Part shown: piece by piece, positions 1 through 11,700 of the stretch
Position numbering within the stretch: position 1 is the stretch's first letter
Layout: the number at the start of each line of letters is the position of its first letter
Source of the DNA: Ailurus styani
Lineage: Eukaryota > Chordata > Mammalia > Carnivora > Ailuridae
Assembly: GCA_002007465.1 (NCBI GenBank)
Contig: LNAC01000032.1
Location: 6,168,889 to 6,232,888 of the forward strand
Reading direction: 5' to 3'
Length of the DNA: 64,000 bases
The notes under the pieces: generated by a model
The model's database searches: none
Told to the model about the DNA's origin: nothing
Seen by the model: only the letters and a program-made list of their open reading frames with translations
Program-made: the position numbers and the translations under genes

Positions 1-310
1 ATAAAAAGGAATAAGTTATCAAGCCCCATTAAAAAATAGATAAATTTAAATGCATATTGCTAAGTGAAAGAAGTCAGTATGAAAGTGCCATATAGTTCCA
101 TTTTTATGACATTCTAGAAAAGGTAAACCACGAAGTTGGTAAACAGATAAGGAATTGCCAGGGTTTTGTGGAAAGGGATATTTTTAGAGTGGGTAAGCCA
201 TGATATGATACTGCATTGCTGGATACAAGACGTTCCACATTTGTCTAAACCTGTGATAATTTACAACCATAGCATGTATCTTAATGTATGAAAATTTATT
301 AAAATCATTT
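1..310. other. Unassigned AT-rich sequence
   Basis: No gene or clear repeat family was recognised. The text near 75-200 is reminiscent of an old L1 3' region but too diverged for me to call. Confidence 0.4.
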
Positions 311-439
311 GGGGGTGTCTGGGTGGCCCAGTCATTTAAGTGTCAGACTTTCAATCTCAACTCAGGTCTTGATATCAGGGTTATGAATTCAAGCCATGCA
401 TTGGGTCCCACCTTGGGCATGGAGCCTACTTTAAAAAAG
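311..439 (+). mobile_element. CAN SINE, old copy
   Basis: Diverged head GGGGTGTCTGGGTGGCCCAG and body on the + strand, with the pyrimidine-rich 3' part missing. It is flanked by imperfect target duplications (aaatcattt before, agatcattt after). Confidence 0.75.
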
Positions 440-599
440 ATCATTTACAAGGTTGGGAGGATTGTAGAATGGAATGCAGACTGTGACAAAGGAATTAAAC
501 TATATTAAAAATATATTTTTAAATAACCTCATTTATGATGGCAAGGAAGAAAGTTCTGAGCTAAGCTACTTTGAAAATGACTGGATTTGTATGTTTAAA

Positions 600-742
600 G
601 TCAAGCCCAAAACTGGCTTTGCACTCAGCACAGAGTCTGCTTGTCTTCTCCCTCTGTTCCTAGCCACCCCCTGTCCCTGCTGGCATTCTCTCTTTCCCTC
701 TCTCTATCTCTAAAATAAATAAATAAATAAAATCTTTTAAAA
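600..742 (+). mobile_element. CAN SINE, 5'-truncated old copy
   Basis: Only the 3' half is visible: a degraded GAGTCTGCTTGTCTTCTCC segment, a pyrimidine tract, then AAATAAATAAATAAATAAAATC. Confidence 0.65.
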
Positions 743-836
743 ATTGAGTATCAAAATATAACTGAGCAGATTATATCAAAGACTTGCACCTCTAAATTAT
801 TACAGAAAAAAATTTACTGTTATCTGTTTTCTCAAT

Positions 837-1051
837 TTTTTAAGATTTTATTTATTTATTTGAAAGAGAGAGAGGGAGAGAACAAGTGGGGGGAGGGGCA
901 GAGGGACAAGCAAACTCCCCACTGAGCAGAGACCTGATGTGGGATTCCTATGGGGTTCTGATGGGGTTCCATATGGGGCTGGATTCCCCACTGAAGATCA
1001 TGACCTGAGCTGAAGTCAGATGCTTAGCCAACTAGGCCACTCAGGTGCCCC
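837..1051 (-). mobile_element. CAN SINE
   Basis: Complete antisense copy from the AT tail (taagattttatttattt) to the head (caggtgcccc). Flanked by the target duplication ttttctcaat at 827-836 and 1053-1062. It contains a local duplication (atggggttc... twice) in the middle. Confidence 0.9.
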
Positions 1052-1289
1052 ATTTTCTCAATAGTTTCTTTTATTTTTTCATTTATTTATCTTTTTATTT
1101 ATTTGTTTTTCTGTTCCCTACACAGTCTCCAACACTTTTCATGCACAGCCATTTTCAGAGTTCAGTGCCCAATGTTTCTCATTCAGATTTGTAGTAACCT
1201 GTCATCAGGTTACTCCTCACTCATCACAACCTCAAAATAAATTAAATTTACAAATATGATAAAAATGCTTGCATAAAAATGTTTAATTC

Positions 1290-1511
1290 TTTTTTTAAAA
1301 AAATGTTTATTTATGTGTTTGTTTATTTATTTATTTATTTATTTATTTGAGAGAGAGAGCATGAGTGCACAAGGGCAGGCAGGGAGAGGCACAAGCAGAC
1401 TCCATACTGAGCACAGAGGCCGATGCTGGGCTCAATCTCATGACCCTGAGATCTCGACCTGAGCTGAAATCAAGAGTCAGAGGCTTAACTGACTGTACCA
1501 TCAGGTGCCCC
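1290..1511 (-). mobile_element. CAN SINE, older subtype
   Basis: Antisense copy with a long (TTTA)n tail and caggtgcccc head. Flanked by aaaaatgttta at 1275-1285 and 1512-1522. Confidence 0.88.
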
Positions 1512-1877
1512 AAAAATGTTTAGTTTTGATCTACCAAATGTAGTGGTTCTCAATACTTCATTCATTTCGACAATAATTAAAGAATAAACTATAGCTTTTC
1601 ATCTTTTAACAATTTAATGCTCAGTGAGCTTGCTTCCTGGATCACATATTTAAAAATCTAATGATTTTATATGGTACGAAAGGGACACAAAGCTAATTGC
1701 CCAGTGGCCACATTAGCTATGAACATAACCCTTTGTTCTATAAAATGGCTAAATATTGTCCTTTTATGGAGAGGATTAAAAATAGTATATTATTTGTTGA
1801 GAATTACTGAGACAAATTATAGTGTTTGAGCAATATACAATTTCTTATATGTGCATATAAAATTATCAATGGGTTCC
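1512..1877. other. Unassigned sequence
   Basis: AT-rich intergenic DNA between two SINEs. Nothing recognised. Confidence 0.5.
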
Positions 1878-1893
1878 TATATATAGCCTTTTT

Positions 1894-2104
1894 CTTTTTT
1901 CTTTTTTTTTTTTCTCAAATTATTTATTTATTTATTTGACACACAGAGAGAGATCACAAGTAGGCAGAGAGGCAGGCAGAGAGACAGGAGGAAGCAGGCT
2001 CCCAGCTGAGCAGGGAGCCCAATGTGGGCCTTGATCCCAGGACCCTGAGATCATGACCTGAGCTGAAGGCAGAGGCTTTAACACACTGAGACACCCAGGC
2101 ACCG
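1894..2104 (-). mobile_element. CAN SINE, mustelid-type
   Basis: Antisense copy with gatcacaagtaggcagagag and a head ending cccaggcaccg. Flanked by tatatagccttttt on both sides. Confidence 0.92.
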
Positions 2105-2337
2105 CTATATAGCCTTTTTGTAGTCTCAGAAAGAAAGAAATAATAACTCACTCCTAATATGTCCTTTTCATTCCTACGTGTAATCAATATAAAATTATTG
2201 AGATATTTTAACTTTTTTCATAGTAAGTGCTTGAACTCTAATGTGTATATTCTACCCAATGCATATCTTAATTTGGACTGACCATATTTCAAGGGCTCAC
2301 TCATCACAAGTAAGTAGAGACTATTATGCTGGACTGT

Positions 2338-2386
2338 GGAGACTCAGTGTCAACATTTGCTTATGTTCTTGCTCAAAATAAAACCT
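2338..2386 (+). repeat. 49-bp inverted repeat, left arm
   Basis: This segment (starting ggagactcagtgtcaac, ending aaaataaaacct) is the reverse complement of 3156-3204 with a single mismatch. The arms are 769 bases apart, about 590 bases if the SINE at 2648-2808 and one copy of its target duplication are discounted. No flanking target duplication was found, so a DNA-transposon explanation is not supported. Confidence 0.9.
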
Positions 2387-2647
2387 TTTGAGTACTGTTT
2401 TTTGTCTGTTTGCTTGTTCTGCCTATTGATATTCACTAAAGTTTTGCTTTAGAGTAGGAAACTATCCAATTCAAGATGGTCAACTGCTATGCAGTTTATG
2501 AAATCATTTTTGTTCTGCTGAAGTTCTCTATCTTATGTCAGTGCTATGCCAGTAGATGTTGTATTCTTGGCAAATGCTTTTTATCTACATGCTTTGAAAA
2601 GAAGTAATTTAAGTGACTTTAAGTGGTAAAAAGAATGGCCCAGTTCT

Positions 2648-2808
2648 GGGCGCCTGGGTGGCTCAGTGGGTTAAAGCCTCTGCCTTTGGCTCTCTGCTCG
2701 GCAGGGAGCCTGCTTCCCCCTCTCCCTCTGCCTGCCTCTCTGCCTACTTGTGATTTCTCTTTCTCTCTCTCTCTCTGTCAAATAAATAAATAAAAATCTT
2801 TAAAAAAA
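2648..2808 (+). mobile_element. CAN SINE with internal deletion
   Basis: Young-looking copy flanked by a perfect 17-base target duplication (aagaatggcccagttct, 2631-2647 and 2809-2825). The block that normally reads CAGGTCATGATCCCAGGG... up to GCATCG is missing. GCCTTTGGCTC runs straight into TCTGCTC, as expected of a deletion between short GGCTC repeats. Confidence 0.95.
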
Positions 2809-3155
2809 AAGAATGGCCCAGTTCTATAATAAAACTATGAAGCACTTCTAAATAACATTATTAAATATCTTCCTGGAAGAAAGTGAATTGACATTATCTT
2901 ATAATCACCTCCCAAGAAGAGTAAATTTGATCCAATTTGAGCTCATTCAACTCTCCAAAATGTAAATTAATAATTTAGCTTTCTAGAATATTATGAACAA
3001 TTTATGTGTACTTCTGACCAGCAGGTTTTTTTACTTTACTCAACCCAATAGTCTCTTACTGGAATTGGTCATCATGACCTCCTTCATTTGAGATTACCAG
3101 GCCTTCTCAAGTAGTGTTTTTAAATTTTAGAATGGTAGACTTATTTTGGTTTATT

Positions 3156-3204
3156 AGGTTTTATTTTGAGCAAGAACATAAGCAAATGTTGACACTAAGT
3201 CTCC
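3156..3204 (-). repeat. 49-bp inverted repeat, right arm
   Basis: Partner of 2338-2386, reading aggttttattttgagcaag to gacactaagtctcc on the + strand. One base differs between the arms (C against T in the left-arm orientation). Confidence 0.9.
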
Positions 3205-5694
3205 TTCAATTTTTAAATAAAATATTTAAAGATAAAACCTAATCTTTGAAGAGAGAAAACGGGACTTCAATTTACTTTCTTTTACTAATTCTCTCTGAGA
3301 CTTCAGAGAAACTCTCCATGTCATCCCTATGGTGATGCAAAATACAGTGAGAAAATAGTTTAGAGCAGTTAAGAATAAAATCACATTCAAATTCTGAATT
3401 AGGTTTCTCTCTTACTTCTTCAATCTTAGAAATTCATGTACACAAAGAGAAAACCCCCATTTTACTCCAAATCCCCCAAGAGCAGTTGTAAGTACATTTG
3501 ATATCCAAAACCAGATCCTATCCAGTTAAATATAATCTGAAGAGGTATACTCATGTTTCATTATGTTATGTTTCCACAAAGAAATTATACTGAAAACCCT
3601 GAGTCCTTATAGAAATAGAGGACATTCACATGGCATTACTACAAGTTTCTTTCTTCTTGCTGTCTTGCTTTTTGTGATACAGTTTGTGCTATATAACTTT
3701 TCTGTGGTGTGCTTCTGAAAACTAATGAGAAAATACCTGAAAACTAATGAGAAAATACCTCTCCACTATAAGCAAGCTATGTTCATACCCTTTGGTGGAT
3801 ACTAACTGTAACAGAAGCCATCACACATTTTTTAAAAATACTGTACAAAGTGGGGAGATAACTAATCCCAACAATAACATGTATTCTGAGATCATAGATT
3901 CTACCTTTAAGAGCATTTGTTGCTATTTATTTTCTTCACTACTTGATAAATGACTCCTTTTGAAGGAGCTATCCTAGTATGTTAGTGGAAATATGATTTT
4001 GTTCAAAATACTATTTAGTTTCAATTCCATGGATCAAAAAAAAATCTTTAAAGAAACTTCAGATTTTTTAAAAAAATAATTCAAATTAGTAAAATATTTC
4101 TATATATTCAGTTCATTTTTCTAGGAAAATATTAAGGACTATTTCTTTTTATTCACATTATTATATGAATTTAAACACACAAAAATACATTTAAAATATA
4201 ATTTTTCATGAGTTTTTCTATTGTACTTTGAAGCAAAATTCAGCATACAAAAACTATGCGTAAATAGCTGTTTATATATAAAGGTTTCTTTGAAATTGTT
4301 AACTTCTCATAAAAAAGAAAAGCAAAAGTTAAAAAGACATACATAATATGAGGAAAAAATTGTTTCAGGCAGCAGAGGCTTAATAAACAAATTTTTAAAT
4401 GATGAAACATAGAATGATCTTCATAAGTACTCTTGAAATGCTGCACAATCAATATTTATTTCGTTCTTAACATTATATATTGTGTATCTCCTACTGAGAA
4501 GGTAAAAAGAAGATATAAAGCTTATTCTCTGTCCTCAGGAGGATTATAAGCATATTCTTGAATTTATATTTACTTTCATATGATGGCACTAATGAGGTAG
4601 ATGTAAAGGGATTCTGAGATCAAAACTAAACAGGCAGGACTTCCTTCCTCTCTGCTTCCTCTCTACTCTCTATTTCTCTCTTGAACCAAATGGCTTCTGA
4701 GGCAGTCAGAATGAATCATTCAGGAATTCTGGGGTCTGTTGGAGTCTCTATTGAGAACAGGTGCTCTATTCACTTGTGGGAAAGGGGTGTGTTTGGAGAC
4801 CACTTTGAGAGAGATGCTATATTCCAAAGCCACAATTCACGGTGTGGACATGAATTTATTCCTAGAGATCTGCAGGCCACCTTAGGAAGAGATTAATAAC
4901 ACGTGATTCAACCATGCCTATCTGTTTCTGACTGTAAGAAGGCAATTAAGAATTGGAAGGAGTTACTCTTTTGTTCCTGTTTCTTAGATTGGAAAGGTAG
5001 AAGGAAATAGGCTTTTATCTAGTACCCCAGTCAGCTGCCAAGGGAGAGAAAGATGAGACAGATGAATATTCAGCAAAGTAGAGCTGATGGTAAAGGCAAA
5101 CACTTGAACTTAAAAATGAGTATGAGGGTGATGATGACAACGATGATGATGATGACGATGGTGACAGGAACTGAGAAAATTTTCCTGTGGCTTGAAAATT
5201 CTTTTTGAATTCAAAGCCAAACCAAAACAAACAACTGAAAGAAAAAACAAACAAACAAACAAACATGATTTACCAGCTAAACAAGTCAGCGGATGAATAG
5301 AATGAGGAGATGGGAACACTTGTAACTTAAGTTAATGGCTTGGAAAGTCAAGTTAAAAAATATCTAAATCACAGAGCAAAACTGTAAAAAAAAATAGACA
5401 TAACTAAAAAAAAGATGAGGGGATTGGAGAATATATTAATGGCACCTAAAGTACAAATAAGATTAGTTTTAAAAAGGCACAGATCCAAAAGGATGAAAAT
5501 TAAGCCAAGAATATAAGAAAATGTCCTCGAGATGAAGAGAAACATAGGTTTGAAAATTGAAATGACTCAGGCTGAATTCATGAAAAAAAATTCACAACTA
5601 GTGATCCCTTTTCTGAATTTTAAAAACTCTGATGTCTAAGAATAAAAAACATCAAGCTTGTATGATATTTTTTATTCTTAGAGATGTAGTGAAA
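3205..5694. other. Unassigned intergenic sequence
   Basis: No gene. It includes a 22-base tandem duplication at 3717-3760, a GAT/GAC-rich trinucleotide stretch at 5124-5165 and (AAAC)n at 5246-5264. Short reading frames here have no recognisable protein features. Confidence 0.6.
3717..3760 (+). repeat. 22-bp perfect tandem duplication
   Basis: The unit beginning gaaaactaatgag and ending aaatacct occurs twice head to tail with no differences. Confidence 0.95.
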
Positions 5695-6235
5695 AGAAAC
5701 AGCACATGCACCCCAATATTCATAGCAGCAATGTCCACAATAGCCAAACTGTAGAAGGATCCCAGATGTCTCTCAACAGATGAATGGATAAAGAAGATGT
5801 GTTTCATATATACAATAGAATATTACTCAGCCATCAGAAAAGATGAATGCCTACCATTTGCATCAACATGGATGGAATTGGAGGGTATTATGCTAAGTGA
5901 AATAGGTCAAGCAGAGAAAGACAATTACATGGTTTCACTCATATGTGGAACATAAGGAATAGCGTGGAGAACCACAGGGGAAGGGAGGGAAAACTGAGGG
6001 GTGTGGAAATCAGAGAGAGAGGCAAACCATAAGAGACCTGGACTCCAGGAAACAAACTGAGGGTTACAGAAGGGAGGTGGGTGGGGGGAGGGGTAACTGG
6101 GCGATAGGTATTAAATAGGGCACATGTTGTGATGAGCACTGGGTGTTATACACGACTAATGAATCATTGAACACTACATCAAAAACATGATGTACTATAT
6201 GTTGGCTAACTGAACATAATAAAAAAAAGAAATAA
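5695..6235 (+). mobile_element. L1 3' end (carnivore-type)
   Basis: Sense fragment of the end of ORF2 and the 3' UTR. It has landmarks such as cagatgaatggataaagaag, gaatattactcagccatc, atgctaagtgaaatagg and a G-rich run near 6075-6095. It closes with an A-rich tail at 6221-6235. 5'-truncated. The target duplication is not clear. Confidence 0.88.
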
Positions 6236-7718
6236 AAAGCTTATCTATAAACATTAACCCCCAAATCAAATATATATAGGAATTCTTCATTTATAATACT
6301 GTCAGCTGAAAAATAATAGAATAGTATCTACAGATTATTGTGAAATGTTGTACAATCCATGAGACTTGATAAGGAAGATTAAGAAAAAAATAGTGATGAA
6401 AAAGGAATCTTGCAATATATATCAATCTAGATATAAATATTAAAAGATAAATGAGATACATTGAAATTTATAATTGGTTTTCTGAAAAGAGAGAGCTATA
6501 TACATCAAGGGATATTAAAACAAAATTAAAGATCCAATTACAAACTATTTCATCAAAGAAGTTGGAGCAATGCTGAAGAGGGAAATGTATAGAGAGGGTG
6601 CAAAGAGAGAGATTGAGTCACAATTACTGCCCCAGTTTGACAGCCGTGTAGCTCCTCCATAGCTTCCTCGATGATGGACAAATGATGACAGATACATAAA
6701 CAAATACTATTACTACATATATGAAACATATTATACTATATATCATGTATAATTTATCTTATTTATATAACCATAAAACATTTTTATATATTTAAAATGT
6801 ACCTACATATAGTTTTGTATATGTGCATATACTATAAACAGGAAATTGCCTCATGGAAGAGAAAAAATCATTTTATTCTATCATGGATATGCTTAAATAA
6901 ATCAAAATACACTATTATTAATGGATATGTTTGCATACACATAGTCTGATATGAAAGCCAAATTAATTTAAGCCATATTACCTGTATTGCCATTCCATAA
7001 ATGTTATCTTTGGAAATTGCAAGACAGACAAAAATTTCTCATATGTAAGATGTGACCTGTTGAATTGTGAAATAATCTCATATTTAAGGGCTTCTGTCAC
7101 AATGGCTATTATTAATCAAACATTTTTTGTTACTATGGTATTCAAGGCACAATAGGCATCTCATTCTCTAAATGTTTGCCATCTTTGGTACCAAACTCAG
7201 AGTGATGATCGCTGACTTTAACAAAATTTTAATTCTCCACAGTAATAACAAAAATTTTCCTGCAACATGTAGTTAGTAATAAGGAAATAGGAGAGATCTA
7301 AAATTTCCATTTGATGAACTGATGAAGGATAAATAAAATGAGGGAAGAGAGAAGGAAATCTGATAAAAGGGGAGAAAGAGGAAAAGGTAAAGATAAAGAA
7401 AGAAATAACAGTGAAGTTCAGGAAAATAAAAGATATAGATCATAAATAAGCTCTTTTGAAATAGAAAAATATATATTTTTTAAAATAAATTTCCAAGTAG
7501 TAGTCTGCTTATTTCCCCAAAATGGATTATTTGAAATACTCTTTCATTATGCCCTGCTGAAGGAAACAAAAAGATAAATTAAGTCATCTTTAAGACAATT
7601 GGTGTGGATAAGAGCTGGATATTATTAATATTATCTAATTAAATAATTGTTCATTTTACTATGTGTGATGGTAGCATGATTGTGGTATTTTTTTAAGTCC
7701 ATACTAGAGATACATCTT
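6236..7718. other. Unassigned AT-rich sequence
   Basis: No gene, repeat family or RNA recognised. An A/G-rich stretch lies at 7320-7440. Confidence 0.5.
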
Positions 7719-7734
7719 GAAGAATCTACTGGCT

Positions 7735-7937
7735 GGGGCGCCTGGGTGGCTCAGTGGGTTAAAGCCTCTGCCTTCTGCTCAGGTCATGATCTCAGGGTCC
7801 TGGGATCGAGGCCCGCATCGGGCTCTCTGCTCAGCGGGGAAACTGCTTCCTCCTCTCTCTCTGCCTGCCTCTCTGCCTATTTGTGGTCTCTCTCTCTGTG
7901 TCAAATAAATAAATAAAATCTTTAAAAAAAAAAAAAA
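7735..7937 (+). mobile_element. CAN SINE, young mustelid-type
   Basis: Full-length sense copy from ggggcgcctgggtgg to an A tail. Flanked by a perfect 16-base duplication (gaagaatctactggct, 7719-7734 and 7938-7953). Confidence 0.96.
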
Positions 7938-8087
7938 GAAGAATCTACTGGCTAAATGATATGCCTGGGATTTTCAATAAATGTAAATATTTAACACCCA
8001 TAATATTTATTCTGAATAATAGAAAAAATAGTTTTATTTTGTCAAGGTTAGGGAACAACATAAACTCATTCTTTACAAATACTACAA

Positions 8088-8123
8088 CAACGTCTGATGA
8101 ATGGATAAGGAAAAGGTGGTGTA

Positions 8124-8165
<42 letters not shown>

Positions 8166-8545
8166 GGAATATTACCTGGCCATCAAAAAAATGAAATCTT
8201 GCCATTCGCAATGACGTGGATGGAGCTGGACTGCATTATGCTAAGCAAAATAAGTCAGTCAGAGAAAGACAAATATTTTTTCACTCCTGTGGAATTTAAG
8301 AAACAAAACAGATGAACATAATGGAGGGGGGAAAAGAGAGAAAGGGAAACAAACCATAAGAGATTCTTTAGGACAGGACAAACTGAGGGTTGATGGAGGG
8401 AGGTGGGTAGGGGTTAGGTTAAATCATTGTCATGATGAGCAATGGGTATTGTATGTTAGTGTTGAACCCCTAAATTATATATCTTACATTAATATTACAC
8501 TGTATGTTAACTAATTAGAATTTAAATAAAACTTAAAAAAACAAA
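8088..8545 (+). mobile_element. L1 3' end with internal (AC)n
   Basis: Sense ORF2 end and 3' UTR (gatgaatggataaggaaa, ggaatattacctggccatc, gttaactaattagaattt, A tail). An (AC)n microsatellite occupies 8133-8163, at the spot where such L1 copies often expand. Confidence 0.88.
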
Positions 8546-9850
8546 ACGTTTATACTTAAAAAAGACCCACATTCTAGAGCAATATGCTAAAGCACATTCT
8601 TTAGCACTAAAAAATATTTTTCTTGTCTAGATTTTATCTTTTTTATCTAACATCAAAATTACAACACTTTTATAGTGTTTATCATTAATTTTTCATGTGC
8701 CTTGTTTACTTCATGGCTTTTGCCTTATTAGACAAACTGAATATCTTTTATTATTTTAATGACAGAGTTAGAGTCATTTATAGTCATCAATATGACCAAA
8801 CATTTGTCCTCAATTCTGTCTCATTGTTTTATTTTACTTAAAACCTACATTACATGATGTATTTTTTTTATTTTGTCATATCTCTTGTTATGTAGATAAA
8901 TCTATATTTTTGTTTTAATGATTGACTTTAAACTGCTAATAATAATTATATATAATATTGTGGGTGTTCTTTTGACATACTTTTTTATGATTCCTACTAT
9001 CCTACAATAATTAATTAGGCCAATAAAATCTTCCCCCCTTTCTCACCCTATGCTCCAGTATCTAAATTAAAATCATATTATTTTAATTTTTATTACCTCT
9101 AAAACAAGCATTAAATTTATTTTACAACCATATAGTCTCTCTCTGCTCTGAAAATTTTTGATAATTCTATTATATCTATGATGTCAAAGCATACACATTT
9201 ATAATTTTCTCATCATTCTAAACGCTTAGCTTGGTTGCACAGTTTCATATACTTTACACTTATCGCCATACGTAATAATAAAAATTTTCTTATGATTGTT
9301 CAGATGCCTAAAGTAATTATCTAGGAGATTATTTATAAATAGTTAATGGGAAAATATTAGTGAATTACTCTCATGTTCATAATTGTCCATGACCTTTATA
9401 TTTTGGCTGGATATAAAATCCTTGCTTCTTTGAATATCTTCAGTAGGTTGCTTCACTGTATTCTATTATGAAATATTATGTTCTAGAAGTCTTATTCCTT
9501 TTTGCTTTATTCCCCTTTATAAGTAAATTATTTTTTCCTGGTTTCCAAATGCCTTTTTTAAAGATATTTGACATTCAGTAATTTTAATAGGTTATATCTT
9601 GGTGTCAATCAATCTCAGTTGAAAGTCATGTATAATATTGAAGACTTCCAGTACATAGGTTTAAGTATCATTTTATTCCATAAATAGTTTCCTTAATGAT
9701 AATTGTTAGTATTTGTTCTGGTCCGTTTCATTGCTTTTCACTTTGACGATGCTGATCATAGTATGTTGGATCATCTTTGCATGTCTAATTTTCTCTTGAA
9801 GAGTTTATTTTTTGCTTTTTGTGTTTTTTTTGTATCAGTCACACATTTTT
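8546..9850. other. Mostly unassigned, possible ancient L1
   Basis: AT-rich. The stretch 9400-9560 (ggctggatataaaatccttg, cagtaggttgcttcactg) resembles a very old antisense L1 segment. Below confident calling by eye. Confidence 0.35.
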
Positions 9851-9854
9851 TTTA

Positions 9855-10190
9855 CTTTTTTTTTTCAGTGATCCAAGATTCATTGTTTATGCACCACACC
9901 CAGTGCTCCATGCAATACGTGCCCTCCTTAATACCCACCACCAGGCTCACCCATCCCCCCTCCACCTTCCCCTCCATAACCCTCAGTTCTCAGACTCCAG
10001 TCTCTCATGGTTCCTCTCCCCCTCTGATTGACCCCTATTCAATTTTCCTTTCCTTCTCCTAAAGTCCTCCATTTTATTCCTTATGTTCCACAAGTAAGTG
10101 AAACCATATGATAATTGACTTTCTCTGCTTGACTTATTTCACTCAGCTTAATCTCCTCCAGACCTTTCTATGTTGATACAAAAGTTAGGT
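9855..10190 (-). mobile_element. L1 3' end (carnivore-type), antisense
   Basis: Reads cagtgctccatgcaatacgt, accctcagttctcagactcc and accatatgataattgac, the standard antisense 3' UTR landmarks of carnivore L1. It sits at the edge of the retroviral remnant that follows. Confidence 0.9.
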
Positions 10191-10559
10191 GGGTTTTTTT
10201 TTTATTTTTTAACTCTTAATTTCATTTTCCTTAGCTATATTGTTATGAGTCATATTTAAAAATTACATCTTCCCCTGGAATTCATAAATGCAATCCAAGT
10301 TCCACACTATAGAATCAGGGACAGAAAGGAAAAAAGTATTTGAAGTGGGACAGAAATGAATGCTATGTGCTTGTACATCCCTCATTGCCTCTATTTCTCA
10401 CACAATGTCTCAACAATCTATCCAATCATTAACCCCCTTTGTATTCACATATATTAAGTTTTAACACATATTTATTCAATTTTGCAAGCCTTCCTTATAA
10501 CTTTCCAATGTAGTAAGCATCTGTTTCAATTGCTCATTTAAGTTTTTAATTTCCTAATT

Positions 10560-11700
10560 TTTTGTGGATGGTAAGATGTGATGTTTCTCAGTGCATTTTT
10601 CCACTGCACCTGCAAGAAAATGAGTTCCTTCGTCAAATGCTATATAAGCAGAAAGTCCAAACTGAAATGTTTCTTGCTCTAGGCATTAAACAGTGTTAAA
10701 AGTATTTTCTTAAATCGTTGGATATGTAAATCTAAATTCATAGTAAGTATCTACACTGGTCAAGGCCCTTTGGTATCCACCAGCTTCACAAATAATGAGT
10801 CAATGTAACCTATAAACTATGGGCCTGCCTAGATCTACTCAAAATGCAGCCATGGCTTCTTTTAGTCTCTAATGTTCCTGCTGACAAAAAAGCAAATACT
10901 GTAAGCTAGAAAGCATAGTTTTTCTCTGCCAATCAGTGTATTTCTTGGTAACTCCCCCATGCCAACTCATCTCATGTGTCCAAGAGACCACTTTCCAGGA
11001 AACATCAAGAGTATATACTGGTTGTTCCAGCCCCTTTCTGAATTTGGATGGATTGTCTTGGTGGGCATCAATATGACCCACTTTGATTACCCCCTCCTAA
11101 ATCCACAACATTTTCCATACCATAGCACCCACTGAGATTCCTTTTATTTTCCAATATTCTGTGTCTCACTTTCTAGGTATATTGCTGGTTCATTAGTTAT
11201 CGCTCTATAAATATTAAAAATCTGTATCATATTATCAGCCAGTTATAGTACAAATGCTTTCCAGATTGTTAACCTTACACTCTTAAGACATTTGTAAGCC
11301 ATGTTGCATTTTAAGCACCTTCAGATAACTGATCATTGGGAGGGGCCCATTCAGCCAGAATGTTAGGTAATTCCTCAGGAAGATTTAATGTGGGACCCAA
11401 AGAATAGCAGCTGTGTGCTTATTTATGTAGTTGGTACCCTCAGTGGTTTCTCCTGTTGCATTTTCTTGAATATTTCCAAAACCCAAGAATATTTCCACTT
11501 ACACTTGCTGAGGAAGGTCTCAGTGCAATTCCCATTCTGCTGGGATGATGATCTGATAAAACACAGACCAAAATAGGTATTTCAAGTCTCAAAATAACTG
11601 CATGTCATTCAACAATAGAAGTTTAAATTAAAACCCAAGAGGTACTTAGCAATTGCTGAGTATGACAGTACACTGAGCACCCGTGTCCACCAATACTAAT
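10560..11700 (-). pseudogene. Endogenous retrovirus pol remnant (protease and integrase pieces)
   Basis: Degraded pol on the minus strand, broken by many stops and frameshifts. In 5' to 3' order on that strand: an aspartic-protease active-site motif VDTGAQ within 11661-11696; then an integrase zinc-finger-like stretch within 10869-11081 (WTHEMSWHGG followed by CQQ). Next come an integrase-core segment near 10730-10760 beginning VDTYY and a further core motif FDEGTHF near 10618-10638. Only about 600 bases separate protease and integrase, so most of the reverse transcriptase and RNase H is gone. Neither LTR was recognised. An L1 tail abuts the downstream side. ERV class is not assigned. Not functional. 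Confidence 0.7.

Noticed and set aside
7680..7916. Open frames with GAWVAQWVKASAFCSGHDLR-type text, recurring at many sites
   Set aside because: These are translations of the CAN SINE body and recur wherever the SINE occurs. Not genes.
9703..10062. 119-residue + strand frame
   Set aside because: Mostly translation of an antisense L1 3' UTR and the T-rich sequence before it.
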